Below are positions 25,131 to 34,177 of a stretch of 64,000 nt of DNA, piece by piece. The notes under the pieces are model-generated. The model was not told where the DNA came from. It was given only the letters and a program-made list of their open reading frames with translations, and ran no database searches. Position 1 is the first letter of the stretch; each line of letters begins with the position of its first letter. The stretch spans positions 8,159,123 through 8,223,122 of the forward strand of contig NZ_JHEG04000001.1 of NCBI RefSeq assembly GCF_000760695.4. The letters are read 5' to 3'. Source of the DNA: Tolypothrix bouteillei VB521301 (GTDB lineage Bacteria; Cyanobacteriota; Cyanobacteriia; Cyanobacteriales; Nostocaceae). The translations under genes and the position numbers were made by a program.

Positions 25131-27094
25131 TGTAAAACAAGCTGTAAATTACTTAACAGTTCGTCTAACGAAAAAGGTTTTGGTAAAACAGTTGTGACAT
25201 TATCTTTTAAAAATTTTAGCATCTCATGGTTTGACCCAAGTCCGCTAAAACCAACTATCTTAATTGTTGGATTTATCTTTCTTAGAATACGGATCGTTGT
25301 TGGACCATCCATGGAAGGCATCATCATATCAATCAAGACAACATTGATTTCGCGTATATGTTGCGTGTATAGAGCGATCGCCTCCATCCCATCTCGAGCC
25401 ACTAAGACTTTATAAGCATTTCTTTCTAACAAAGTTTTAGTCATTTCTCGAATTGAATCGTCATCATCAACTACAAGAATAAGTTCTCCATGTCCTAGTG
25501 GCAAATCGTCTTTATCTATTGTTAAGAGACTGTTGATTTCTAACGTTTGTTTGACTGGTAAATAAATCTGAAATTCTGCTCCTTTTCTTACCTCACTTGT
25601 CACACTCACAAATCCACCGTGGCTTTTCACAATACCCATCACTGTGGACAATCCAAGCCCCGTACCTTGACCAACTTCTTTTGTTGTGAAAAATGGTTCA
25701 AAAATTCTATCTATGATTTCTTTGGGAATGCCTATCCCCGTGTCAGATATAGAGATTGCAACATAAGGTCCTACTTTAGCATCAATATTTTTGCGCGTAC
25801 ATTGAACATCCACCCAAACGTTTTTTGCAGAAATCCGTAAAGTCCCACCTACTGGCATTGCATCGCGAGCATTGATACAGAGATTCATGATAACTTGGTG
25901 AAGTTGAGTTGCATCACCATAAATACTCCAGATATTTGGTTTTGGAATATCTAAAATGATATTGATCGATTTAGGAAATGATTGTTTGACAATCTGCTCA
26001 ATTTCCAAAATTAAATGCCTAACCTGTAAAGTAGCAAATTGAATTTCACTCCCTTGTGAAAAGTACAATACCTGTTTGACTAAATCTGCTGCCCGTCTGA
26101 CGTTGTTTTCCAATAAAGCACTCCATTGCCGACTTTGCTCATCGAGCATTTTAGTTTCTAACAGTTGAATTATCATCATCATTGGGGTTAGGGTATTGTT
26201 GAGATCGTGAGCGATCCCACTGGCTAGTGTTCCCAAACTTTCCATGCGTTGCGCTTGCAAAAATTGTGCTTCAAGTTGTTTCTTCTCTGTTATATTTGTG
26301 TTGACGGTCAAGATGGAATTAGGCTGTCCTTCCACATTATTTATCAATGTCCATCGACTAGCAACAATAATTGAGTGACCTGCTTTTGTAACTTGGTGTA
26401 ACTCACCTTGCCAAGAGCCAACAACAGCTAAACTTTGTTGGATATTATCAAGTTGGGAAAGAGTTTCCGATCTATATAAAACTTCACGAGAGTCTCTGCC
26501 AATGGCTTCTTCAGACGTCCACCCATAAAGATGTTCGGCCCCCTTATTCCAGTAACGGATGAGGTTGCATGCATCCCGAACAAAAATTGCATCTGTAGTA
26601 ATATCAAGTAATGCGGCTTGTTCTTGGATTTTTTTTTCTGCTTGCTGGCGATCGTGAATTTCTGTTTCCAAACGTGTATTTTGTTCTTTAAGTCTTTTAG
26701 TTAAATTTCTCAAGCTGAGATGAATTTTGACTCTTGCTAAAACTTCTTCATTTTCTAGTGGTTTGGTAATGTAATCGACAGCTCCAAGATTTAAACCCTT
26801 CACCTTGTCTGCTTTTTGTGATGATGCTGTCAGAAAAATGATAGGGATATCTTGAGTTGCTATATTGCTCTTCAAACGACAGCAAGTTTCAAAGCCATTC
26901 ATAACTGGCATTACAACATCTAACAATATCAGATCTGGGTAAGCTGTTTCTGCTATCTGTATTGCACTTTCCCCATCATCAGCTACTAAAACTTGAAAAC
27001 CAGCATCTGATAGTAAAGCCAGTAATATCTGTAAGTTGATAGGATTGTCATCAACAATAAGAATCGTGTTTTTTTCTTGATTGCTAAAATTCAT
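25118..27094 (-). CDS. Hybrid sensor: REC-PAS-HisKA-HATPase-REC
   Basis: The protein has 658 residues with no membrane segment, so it is cytosolic. Domains in order are: receiver 1 (10-125, phospho-Asp D59 in LILLDVVMP), a coiled coil, PAS (about 155-275, DAIFVRDACNLIRYWNKGAE), HisKA with H296 in SGIAHDLNN, HATPase_c (about 390-515, with NLCINARDAM, DTGIGIP and GTGLGLSTV), and receiver 2 (about 535-655, D589 in VLIDMMMP). The HDLNN box is that of phosphorelay kinases of the HPK4 class. AGAGGATAC precedes the ATG. No dedicated output partner is adjacent. The cue is unknown. Confidence 0.95.
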   Translation of the reverse strand: MNFSNQEKNTILIVDDNPINLQILLALLSDAGFQVLVADDGESAIQIAETAYPDLILLDVVMPVMNGFETCCRLKSNIATQDIPIIFLTASSQKADKVKGLNLGAVDYITKPLENEEVLARVKIHLSLRNLTKRLKEQNTRLETEIHDRQQAEKKIQEQAALLDITTDAIFVRDACNLIRYWNKGAEHLYGWTSEEAIGRDSREVLYRSETLSQLDNIQQSLAVVGSWQGELHQVTKAGHSIIVASRWTLINNVEGQPNSILTVNTNITEKKQLEAQFLQAQRMESLGTLASGIAHDLNNTLTPMMMIIQLLETKMLDEQSRQWSALLENNVRRAADLVKQVLYFSQGSEIQFATLQVRHLILEIEQIVKQSFPKSINIILDIPKPNIWSIYGDATQLHQVIMNLCINARDAMPVGGTLRISAKNVWVDVQCTRKNIDAKVGPYVAISISDTGIGIPKEIIDRIFEPFFTTKEVGQGTGLGLSTVMGIVKSHGGFVSVTSEVRKGAEFQIYLPVKQTLEINSLLTIDKDDLPLGHGELILVVDDDDSIREMTKTLLERNAYKVLVARDGMEAIALYTQHIREINVVLIDMMMPSMDGPTTIRILRKINPTIKIVGFSGLGSNHEMLKFLKDNVTTVLPKPFSLDELLSNLQLVLHTNG

Positions 27095-27958
27095 TGTATC
27101 CTCTAAAAATTGATTTAAAAAATTGTTGGTCGATCTTGAAATTGATAATAATTCTATCTAGCAAGTAGCGATAGAAGTTGCAAAAATCGGAGAGGTCCCT
27201 ATTGAGACCACTACTATGCCACCTATGGCAAATGCAGGCACTTGCTATTCAATTAATTTCTGTCAACTACCTCAGTTATGTATTCATTACGCAACTGAAA
27301 GTTAAAATACTTAACGTAAAGTAAATTTAATTGAAGTAATTGCTTACATATAAGTTTCATTTAAGTTACATTCTTTCATTGATATTTTATTCATGAAGGC
27401 ATAGCTATGTCACTACACACCTGAAGGATACTTCCCCCTAGAGCTATCTCTCGTTTCTCGATCTCGGCGTCTCTAGCATTGGATCGAGAAGAAGAGCCTA
27501 ACCTATCATTCGCTAACAGCACCCTTTAGACTGTACATTCGCTCATTTTTGAAGAGAGAGAGGAATTAATGCCTGACTGGGTAAGGAAAAAACCTTACAG
27601 AGGAGCTAATTGTGCTGATAGCATGTAATACGTAGGAAAAAATGGACGAGAGTAACGATGTAATACATGGAGGAATGAATTCGTTTATGAGGGTGTTATA
27701 TGTGTATAAGAACAAAAAAGTCTTACACTGAACAATAAACTCGTACCCTAGACAATAAAGTCCTACACTAAAACCCTACGAAAAAAGGCACTGCTTCGCT
27801 GCCTTTGAGTGTAAAACCCTTTGTTTGTTAAAAGGAAATTCAGGTAAATCTAGGTGAGAACTTTATTGTCACTGGTGATTTCTGCCAGTAGTATCGCACT
27901 GAGTGGTGCTGATAGTGTGGCAACGTTATTATTGGTAGCAGTATTGTTACGTAATAAT
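27095..27958. other. 864-bp spacer with iteron-like repeats and a hairpin
   Basis: It holds the kinase promoter region on the left. A CTCGATCTCGG / GGATCGAGAAGAAG patch lies near 27460. Three 20-bp direct repeats lie at 27717-27776, and a hairpin AAAGGCA-loop-TGCCTTT at 27784-27806. From 27854 a GTG-started in-frame extension of the next gene (hydrophobic, SLVISASSIALSGADSVATL) is possible; I favour the ATG at 27959. Confidence 0.5.
27717..27776. repeat. Three 20-bp direct repeats (iteron-like)
   Basis: AAAGTCTTACACTGAACAAT, AAACTCGTACCCTAGACAAT and AAAGTCCTACACTAAAACCC follow each other with no spacer. The consensus is AAAGTCNTACACTARACAAT. Such spacing is typical of plasmid iterons or of TnsB-type transposase sites. 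A decayed primase-like gene lies 0.85 kb downstream. Confidence 0.6.
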
Positions 27959-28588
27959 ATGCCGCAGCAAGAAATTCTGATTGGAGACCTCATTAGTCGT
28001 TATGCCGCTGGCGAAAGAAACTTTAGTGAAGTCATTATAGAGACCCCTTTTCCCCAAACCTCCTCTTGGGAACTCGGACATTTCAGAGGTTTGGATTTGA
28101 GTGGCATTATTTTGCGTAACAGCAGTATAAGATGGATCGCGATTTACATGGACGGAGTAATTCTGCGCGGGGCTGATTTGACCGACGTTGATTTGGGTGA
28201 GTCCAACTTCGAGGGGGCTGATTTGAGTAATGCCATTTTGCGGGAAACCAAATACTTCCAATCGGCTTTTAATGGTGCTAATCTCAGTGGAGCCGATTTG
28301 ACAGGAGCTGAGTTGGTTGACAGTGGGTTCATTGGGGTTAACCTCTGCGGAGCTAACTTTACCAATGCAAGAATCGATGATATTACGTTCGCTTGCAACA
28401 ACTTGAACAAGGCTATTTTCAATGGAGCTAGGTTGAAAAATGTTCTGTTTGACGAAGCCAAGTTGGTGCGGACCGACTTCCGTGGAGCCGACTTCGGAAA
28501 GGACAAACGTGGAGCCTCTGGGGTAAGATTCCGAGATTGTTGTTTTGGGAAAACCCTCATGCCTGATGGCAGTGTGCGTGGTAGCTGA
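27959..28588 (+). CDS. Pentapeptide-repeat protein
   Basis: The protein has 209 residues from the ATG at 27959; a GTG at 27854 would add 35 hydrophobic residues. The N-terminus has ISRYAAGERNFSEV, the short helical cap often preceding cytosolic pentapeptide domains. Repeats follow from about residue 45 (GLDLSGIIL, GADLTDVDLGESNFEGADL, GANLSGADLTGAEL, CGANFTNARI, FRGADFGKDKRGA). It ends TLMPDGSVRGS, a common C-terminal motif of cyanobacterial pentapeptide proteins. No partner domain is present and the function is unknown. A short second copy of its start (GLDLNGIIL) reappears at 29123 after a decayed gene. Confidence 0.8.
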   Translation: MPQQEILIGDLISRYAAGERNFSEVIIETPFPQTSSWELGHFRGLDLSGIILRNSSIRWIAIYMDGVILRGADLTDVDLGESNFEGADLSNAILRETKYFQSAFNGANLSGADLTGAELVDSGFIGVNLCGANFTNARIDDITFACNNLNKAIFNGARLKNVLFDEAKLVRTDFRGADFGKDKRGASGVRFRDCCFGKTLMPDGSVRGS

Positions 28589-28604
28589 AGCAAATAAGCC
28601 TTCT

Positions 28605-29122
28605 TTAGAGAAATCTGACTCAGCCAAGAGTTACCAAAAAGGTGGTGGTGGAGCAATCGATTTGGTGATGTACGTCAACGGCTGTCAGTTCAATGAAGCA
28701 GTGGCATGGCTGCGCGATCGCTTCGCTTCGGGTCTAGAGGAATGCTTAAAGCACCTACTCACGACGCCAGGATGCAAGCCATTGAGATTGCCCAAACAGA
28801 ACCAACATCACAGTGCATACCACCTGCTGTTGACTCAAGTCAGCGGTCCTTAGTACAGCAATACCTCATCCAACAAAAGGAACTGCCAGCAAACATGGTG
28901 CAAGCTCTCCACGGTCCGGGGTTGGTTTATGTTGAATTCAACCAAAATGCTGTATTCAGAATGCGATCGCTCACAGAAGAAACCACCGGAGCTTTCTTGC
29001 GCGGCACCAGGGGGGAGCATACTAAAATCTTATTCTTTGCTAGGAAAATCGATATTTATCAGAAGGGTACCGCAGTTGAGGTGAACGAGGTCGTCGAATT
29101 TGGTGATTTGGGCTTCTGCTAG
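28605..29122 (+). pseudogene. Decayed CHC2/Toprim (DUF3991-type) primase-like gene
   Basis: Two fragments in different frames resemble one protein family. The first (about 28629-28735) reads GGGGAIDLVMYVNGCQF and EAVAWLRDRF, the zinc-finger-primase-like segment. The second (about 28790-29110) reads QQYLIQQKELPANMVQALH, GLVYVEFNQNAVF and GAFLRGTRGE, typical of the toprim-containing second half. The frame change lies near 28740-28780. Both ends are missing, and the sequence after RGTRGE is not family-like. Genes of this type are usual on cyanobacterial plasmids and integrated elements. With the iteron-like repeats upstream this points to a lost mobile element. Confidence 0.65.
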
Positions 29123-29350
29123 CTGTCCGGTTTGGATTTGAATGGAATTATTCTGGTACGCGCTAATCTCGCTGGGGCTAAGTTGGTGGATGTTATGTTC
29201 ATGGAACGCACTTATTCACAAGCTTTAGCTTGCGAAAGAGAAGTGTATGCGATCGGTTCAAAAAACTTTATATTTCTGTTTGCTCTCGGCATGGCGACCT
29301 TACCTAATGCTATAGTTCAAGTGCAATGGCTTTTCAATCCGAAATTTTAA
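29123..29350 (+). pseudogene. Pentapeptide-repeat gene fragment
   Basis: The first 25 codons read LSGLDLNGIIL and VRANLAGAKLVDVMF, matching the pentapeptide pattern and the FRGLDLSGIIL region of the gene at 27959. The remaining 45 codons lose the pattern. It lies directly after the primase-like remnant, as if the remnant had been inserted into, or recombined between, pentapeptide sequences. Confidence 0.5.
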
Positions 29351-29453
29351 ATGCCAAACGAGTATAACTTCTTAAGTCATTGTTAAAACTGTGTTAATCC
29401 ACACGGTACTTAGCAAACATTTAAAAACAACAGCAATATTCGGGTAAACAGAC

Positions 29454-32400
29454 ATGGCTAAAAGTATTTACGCACTGCTTGTCGGTATCGATAGATACGA
29501 CCCTAACTCAGTTTCTCCAGTCCCTTCATTACAGGGGTGCGTTAATGATATTGCAGCAGCGCAAGAATATCTTGAAGAGCGCACAAAAGATGGTGAATGG
29601 CAATTGATAGAACCATTGATTTTGAAGAACGAACAAGCCACTCGCGAAGCAATTATTCAAGGCTTTAAGGATCATCTGTGCAAGGCTGACAGCAGTGATG
29701 TTGTGTTTTTCTACTATGCAGGTCATGGGGGTCAAGAAAAAGCACCAGAGGAATTTTGGGTTTTAGAACCAGACCGTTTGAATGAAAGTTTGATTTGCTA
29801 TGATAGCCGTACAGCGAATGGGAAAGACCTTGCAGATAAAGAGTTATCTTACCTGATCTCTCTTGTGGCAAAGAAAGACCCTCATGTCTTGATTGTGCTT
29901 GATTGCTGTCACTCTGGTTCGGGAACGAGAGATTTAGCACCAGATGTGAAAGTTCGTCGCGCCTCTGTAGATAATCGAGAGCGAGATTTGAAGAGCTATC
30001 TGTTTTATGAAGACCAAAAAGCATTGGATGAGATATTAACGTCCTCTCGTAATTTGGACGAGCAGAAAAAGACGACTGGTGTTGTTTTACCACCAAGAGG
30101 TAAGCATATTATGTTTTCTGCTTGTAGGGATTATGAGTTGGCTAAAGAGTACAAAGGAGATCGAGGTGAACCAAGAGGCGTTTTTTCTTACTTTTTGATG
30201 CAAACACTCCAACGGACTAATGGTAAAATCACCTACCGAGACTTAGCCAGAAATATTAATGCGATCGTTAGTGGTAAAGTTAAGGAACAATCGCCGCAAG
30301 TTGACGCAACCAATCCCGAGGAGCTAGACCAGCCTTTCTTAGGCGGTGCAATTGGCGATCGCGATGTGTTTTTTGCCCTAACTTATAACAGAAATGAGAA
30401 TGGTTGGCTTATTGATGGTGGTGGACTCCACGGTCTGAGAGTTTCTCAAGAGACAGAAACTCTACTCGCAATTTTTCCCTTAACAGCTAATTCCGAAGAG
30501 TTACGCAACCTTGATGCTGCTTTGGGCGAAGCAAAAGTCACTAAAGTATTTCCTCAACGAAGTAAAGTACAAATTACTAAGGGTGAAGAAAAGTTATCGG
30601 AAAAAGAAAGTTATAAGGCTGTAGCGATCGGCTTACCACTTCCGCCTTTAAAAGTTTACTTTAAGACTGATGAAAGTGATGCTGTCGGTATAGAACTAGC
30701 ACGGAAAACATTACAAACATCTGGACTGAAAAATCAGCCTTCATTATATGTGCGTGAAGTCGAGCAAGCCGCAGATGCAAATTACTATTTAGCTGCCAAT
30801 AAGAATCAGTATTGGATTTTACAACGTGAAGACTTAAGCCCTGCGATCGCTCCCATTCCAGAAGCTTCAAATGGAGAAAGTTACACATCCGAAATGGCGT
30901 CTGCACTCGTGACGCGTCTAGAGCATATCGCCCGTTGGAAGAATGTTTTAGATCTCTCCACTCCTGCAACGAGCCGAATTAAACCTGATGATGTAGAGAT
31001 GTCTATTACAATTGTTTCCGGAAAGAAAGAGTCGCCATCAAGTTCAGAATTGCGCGTAGAGTATACCCATGACAGTAATAACAATGAGTGGCTTGGCCCA
31101 GTTCTTCAAGTCAGATTGACAAATCGTAGTTTTAAAACTCTCTACGCCAATGTCGTACTTCTCTCAGAAGATTACGCAATCAATGCTGACTTATTTGAGG
31201 AAAAAAGCAGTATCCGGTTAGCACCAAGCGATAGTGGAGGAAGTTCATCTGTAGAAAGTGAACTCACTTTCTATATACCAGAGGCATTTTTAGAACAGGG
31301 AATTACAGAGTATAAAGATATTTTCAAATTGATTGTCTGTACCACAGAATTTAATGCAAGTTTGCTGCAGCAAGATGGATTGAACCCTCCCCCAAGAAAT
31401 CGTTCGACAGAACAGTATGGCGGAACATTGGATCGGTTGTTAGATGGAGTGCATACGCGTAATGCTGTGAGAGCGCAAGGGACTTATGATGATTGGATGA
31501 CAAAAGAAATTACAGTCACTCTCATAAAACCGCAAGATGCCAAACCAATTAAATCTCATAGTAGTACTTCATTACAAGATGGTTTGGTTGAGGTACAACC
31601 CCATCCCAGTTTGCGTGCTAAGGTGAATTTGACTACAGTACCCCAAGCGAGTCGGGATTTGGGTAACCTAATTTTGCCTGCGATCCTGCGTCAAGAACCT
31701 CGAGTTACCCAATCTTTTGCATTTACTAGTAGTCGAGGAAGCGATCCGGGATTGAGTGCAATAGAGTTAAGCGATATTGAAGACTATACTGTTGTCAACA
31801 AAGATGCTCCTTTGACGATAGTGATTGATAAAGAAATAACAGAGAATGAATACCTCCTACCATTTGCTTACGATAGCGAGGATAAGTTTTTCTTACCTTT
31901 AGGACGGGGCATAAGAACGGAAAATGGCAAAACAGAAATTGTTTTGGAACGTTTGCCCAAACCAAGTACAACCAGTCGTAGTTTGCAAGGTTCTGTCAAA
32001 ATTTTCTTGGAAAAAGTTGCCCATCAAAAGTTAGGAAGACCTTACAATTACCCCCTACTCAGTTCTGTAGCAAGCATTGACGATAAAGATAAGGTGACTT
32101 ACGAAGCGAACAAGGAGACAATTAAAGGACAAGTTGCCCAAGCGCAAAAAATTGTTCTCTTCATTCATGGCATTCTTGGTAGTACACAACGCAGCCTCTC
32201 CTCCATTAACAAAGCTAAAGTTACAGTTAACGGGCAAGATCGGACTTTAAAAGAACACTATGACTTAGTGTTGGCTTTTGATTACGAAAATCTTCAAACC
32301 ACTATTGAAGAAAATGCAAAACTTTTAGGACAGCGGTTGCAAGAAATTGGCTTGGGACCAAATCATGGTAAAGAATTACACATAGTAGCTCACTCTATGG

Positions 32401-32990
32401 GTGGTTTGATAGCTCGATGGTTTATTGAGCAAGAAGGTGGCAACCAAGTTGTACAACACTTAGTGATGTTAGGCACGCCAAATGCGGGTTCCCCCTGGCC
32501 TAGCATTCAAGATTGGGTATTTACAGCCCTTAGTTTTGGGTTGAATCAACTTTCAGCCGTTGTTTGGCCGACAAGAATTGTGGCTGTGTTACTTGAACTT
32601 TTAGAAAATAACGATCTTTCTTTGGAGCAAATGCATCCGGAATCTGAATTTTTCAAAGCGATCGCATTGTCTGAGGACCCCCACGTTCCTTACACAATTA
32701 TTGCAGGTGACAGGTCATTGATATCGGGTATTTCAGAAGAGAAATCCGGTCAATTGCATCGATTAATGCAAAAGCTATTTGGTAAAGCAGTGGATAAAGC
32801 TATTGATTTAGCGTTCTTTCAGCAACCCAACGATCTTGCAGTCAGTTTGGCTAGTATTACAAGTGTAACGAGTGACAGAACACCCCCACCGAGAATATTA
32901 GAACCATATACTGCATGCGATCACGTAACTTACTTTACTGTGCCCTCAGGGTTAGCAGCTCTATCAGAAGCACTGTCTCCCAAGCACTAA
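29454..32990 (+). CDS. Caspase-like (C14) protease fused to a C-terminal lipase-type hydrolase
   Basis: The protein has 1178 residues. An N-terminal caspase/metacaspase-like domain (1-300) carries the dyad H91 (YYAGHGGQ) and C152 (LDCCHSG). The middle 500 residues are beta-rich without a motif I recognise. The C-terminal domain (about 895-1170) is an alpha/beta hydrolase of PGAP1/lipase type: oxyanion VLFIHGILG and nucleophile S981 in AHSMGG, followed by MLGTPNAGSPW. No signal peptide is present. Bacterial caspase-like proteins typically cut after Arg/Lys and are linked to programmed death or immunity; a lipase effector would attack membranes. That the protease controls the lipase is inference. 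It is monocistronic, with a repeat element downstream. Confidence 0.85.
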   Translation: MAKSIYALLVGIDRYDPNSVSPVPSLQGCVNDIAAAQEYLEERTKDGEWQLIEPLILKNEQATREAIIQGFKDHLCKADSSDVVFFYYAGHGGQEKAPEEFWVLEPDRLNESLICYDSRTANGKDLADKELSYLISLVAKKDPHVLIVLDCCHSGSGTRDLAPDVKVRRASVDNRERDLKSYLFYEDQKALDEILTSSRNLDEQKKTTGVVLPPRGKHIMFSACRDYELAKEYKGDRGEPRGVFSYFLMQTLQRTNGKITYRDLARNINAIVSGKVKEQSPQVDATNPEELDQPFLGGAIGDRDVFFALTYNRNENGWLIDGGGLHGLRVSQETETLLAIFPLTANSEELRNLDAALGEAKVTKVFPQRSKVQITKGEEKLSEKESYKAVAIGLPLPPLKVYFKTDESDAVGIELARKTLQTSGLKNQPSLYVREVEQAADANYYLAANKNQYWILQREDLSPAIAPIPEASNGESYTSEMASALVTRLEHIARWKNVLDLSTPATSRIKPDDVEMSITIVSGKKESPSSSELRVEYTHDSNNNEWLGPVLQVRLTNRSFKTLYANVVLLSEDYAINADLFEEKSSIRLAPSDSGGSSSVESELTFYIPEAFLEQGITEYKDIFKLIVCTTEFNASLLQQDGLNPPPRNRSTEQYGGTLDRLLDGVHTRNAVRAQGTYDDWMTKEITVTLIKPQDAKPIKSHSSTSLQDGLVEVQPHPSLRAKVNLTTVPQASRDLGNLILPAILRQEPRVTQSFAFTSSRGSDPGLSAIELSDIEDYTVVNKDAPLTIVIDKEITENEYLLPFAYDSEDKFFLPLGRGIRTENGKTEIVLERLPKPSTTSRSLQGSVKIFLEKVAHQKLGRPYNYPLLSSVASIDDKDKVTYEANKETIKGQVAQAQKIVLFIHGILGSTQRSLSSINKAKVTVNGQDRTLKEHYDLVLAFDYENLQTTIEENAKLLGQRLQEIGLGPNHGKELHIVAHSMGGLIARWFIEQEGGNQVVQHLVMLGTPNAGSPWPSIQDWVFTALSFGLNQLSAVVWPTRIVAVLLELLENNDLSLEQMHPESEFFKAIALSEDPHVPYTIIAGDRSLISGISEEKSGQLHRLMQKLFGKAVDKAIDLAFFQQPNDLAVSLASITSVTSDRTPPPRILEPYTACDHVTYFTVPSGLAALSEALSPKH

Positions 32991-32997
32991 CCCGCAC

Positions 32998-33137
32998 TCG
33001 GCGATCGGCAAACTTCGCATACCTCGATCCGGTGGCTCCGCCTGGGAATGCCTTACAGGGGGCTCCGCCTCCAGTGGAGCGCCCTGCAGAGCCTCGCCGA
33101 CTGTGTTCCCTGGTAGAACCAGGGAACGAGAGTGGGT
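32998..33137. repeat. GTTCCC-type dispersed palindromic repeat, copy 1
   Basis: GGTGGCTCCGCCTGGGAATGCC is followed by a GGCTCCGCCTCC palindrome and a perfect hairpin GTTCCCTGG (33105-33113), TAGAA, CCAGGGAAC (33119-33127), then GAGAG. It is related to 48543-48660 and 63260-63338. Confidence 0.7.
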
Positions 33138-33249
33138 AGTGCGTTCACTTACCCAGCAAAATTAATGCGATGGACCGTTAGAGCGCCACTTGTATCGGCA
33201 TTAGTTAAGTCAGAACCGTACAATATCACAATCTTTTATCAAGTCAGTT

Positions 33250-34092
33250 TTACTGCCGAGCATTTTCTCTCACAATTTCTACATCTAGTTCTAAAAATTC
33301 TGCAATTTGCTCAATGCTTAAGCCTAACCTCATGAGTTTGGGAATCGTCTCTAACTTTGTCACTAATACACCTTCCTCAAAACCTTCTTGCTTACCTTCT
33401 TGCTTACCTTCTTGCTTACCTTCTTGCTTACCTTCTTGCTTACCTTCCAGATAAACTCTACTTTTTTTTAAAGAATCTAAATTCAGCATCACTTCAAGTT
33501 CCTCCCGACTCAAGTTAGCAAACTTATCAATCACTACTGCTTTAATAAATTCTAAAACCTTTTCCTCTAAAGTGGCATCAGTAAGTTCTTGTTGAGCTTG
33601 ACGGAGCAACTGTCTGGCAAGTTCTCCAGTTTTCTCCTGGCTTTTATTTTCGACTATTAAACGCATCACTCCCACAGCTAGAGATTGGTTGGGAGTTTTT
33701 GCCAGTTCATCCAAATAAAAACGATGTAAATTCGATAGGACAAAATTCAAGTATCTCGGAAAATTACCTTCATTACTTTTTGTGTCATAAATGACAACAG
33801 CATACCATTCGTCATTGGGAGGTTGATATTGAGTTAGATAAAGAACGATTTTGGCAACAAATTGATTGTAGAAATTATCATCTTTATAAGACTGAGCCTC
33901 AATAAAATAAATTGGTTCGTTCAGATAAATTTCAGAAGTTGAGAGCAACCCATCTAAACGAAATCCTCTCTGTTTAATTTCTGGAGCGCTGAATTTATAG
34001 ATGCTTGTATCTTTACCTGATTGACCGATAAGTTCAAAAAACAATTCAGGTATCTCTTTAAAAATTTCATAGAAAAGTGGATCGGCAGTCAT
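33250..34092 (-). CDS. DUF2887/Rpn-like PD-(D/E)XK-family protein
   Basis: The protein has 280 residues. It starts with the typical DPLFYEIFKEIPELFFELIG and has FRLDGLL (conserved Asp), then PIYFIEAQSYKD (the E-x-Q of the nuclease-like core), FYNQFVAKIVLYL and YAVVIYD. This family is related to Rpn recombination-promoting nucleases and is abundant in cyanobacteria; activity is unproven. Near residue 220 there are five exact KQEG/GKQE units (DNA 33383-33442) followed by GFEEG and a C-terminal helix pair (LRLGLSIEQIAEFLELDVE). It lies 85 bp downstream of the caspase-STAND gene on the same strand. Confidence 0.82.
   Translation of the reverse strand: MTADPLFYEIFKEIPELFFELIGQSGKDTSIYKFSAPEIKQRGFRLDGLLSTSEIYLNEPIYFIEAQSYKDDNFYNQFVAKIVLYLTQYQPPNDEWYAVVIYDTKSNEGNFPRYLNFVLSNLHRFYLDELAKTPNQSLAVGVMRLIVENKSQEKTGELARQLLRQAQQELTDATLEEKVLEFIKAVVIDKFANLSREELEVMLNLDSLKKSRVYLEGKQEGKQEGKQEGKQEGKQEGFEEGVLVTKLETIPKLMRLGLSIEQIAEFLELDVEIVRENARQ
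33383..33442 (-). repeat. Five exact 12-bp tandem repeats coding KQEG
   Basis: CCTTCTTGCTTA on the plus strand is repeated five times without change, encoding EGKQ repeats in the DUF2887 protein. Copy number can be expected to vary by slippage without breaking the frame. Confidence 0.9.
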
Positions 34093-34177
34093 GTAGTTCT
34101 TAATAAGAAATTGTGGTTTTCTTAGTTTAAGATCATTTATTTTTATTTCTTAAAAAGTATTTTCTTATAGTAAAAAG

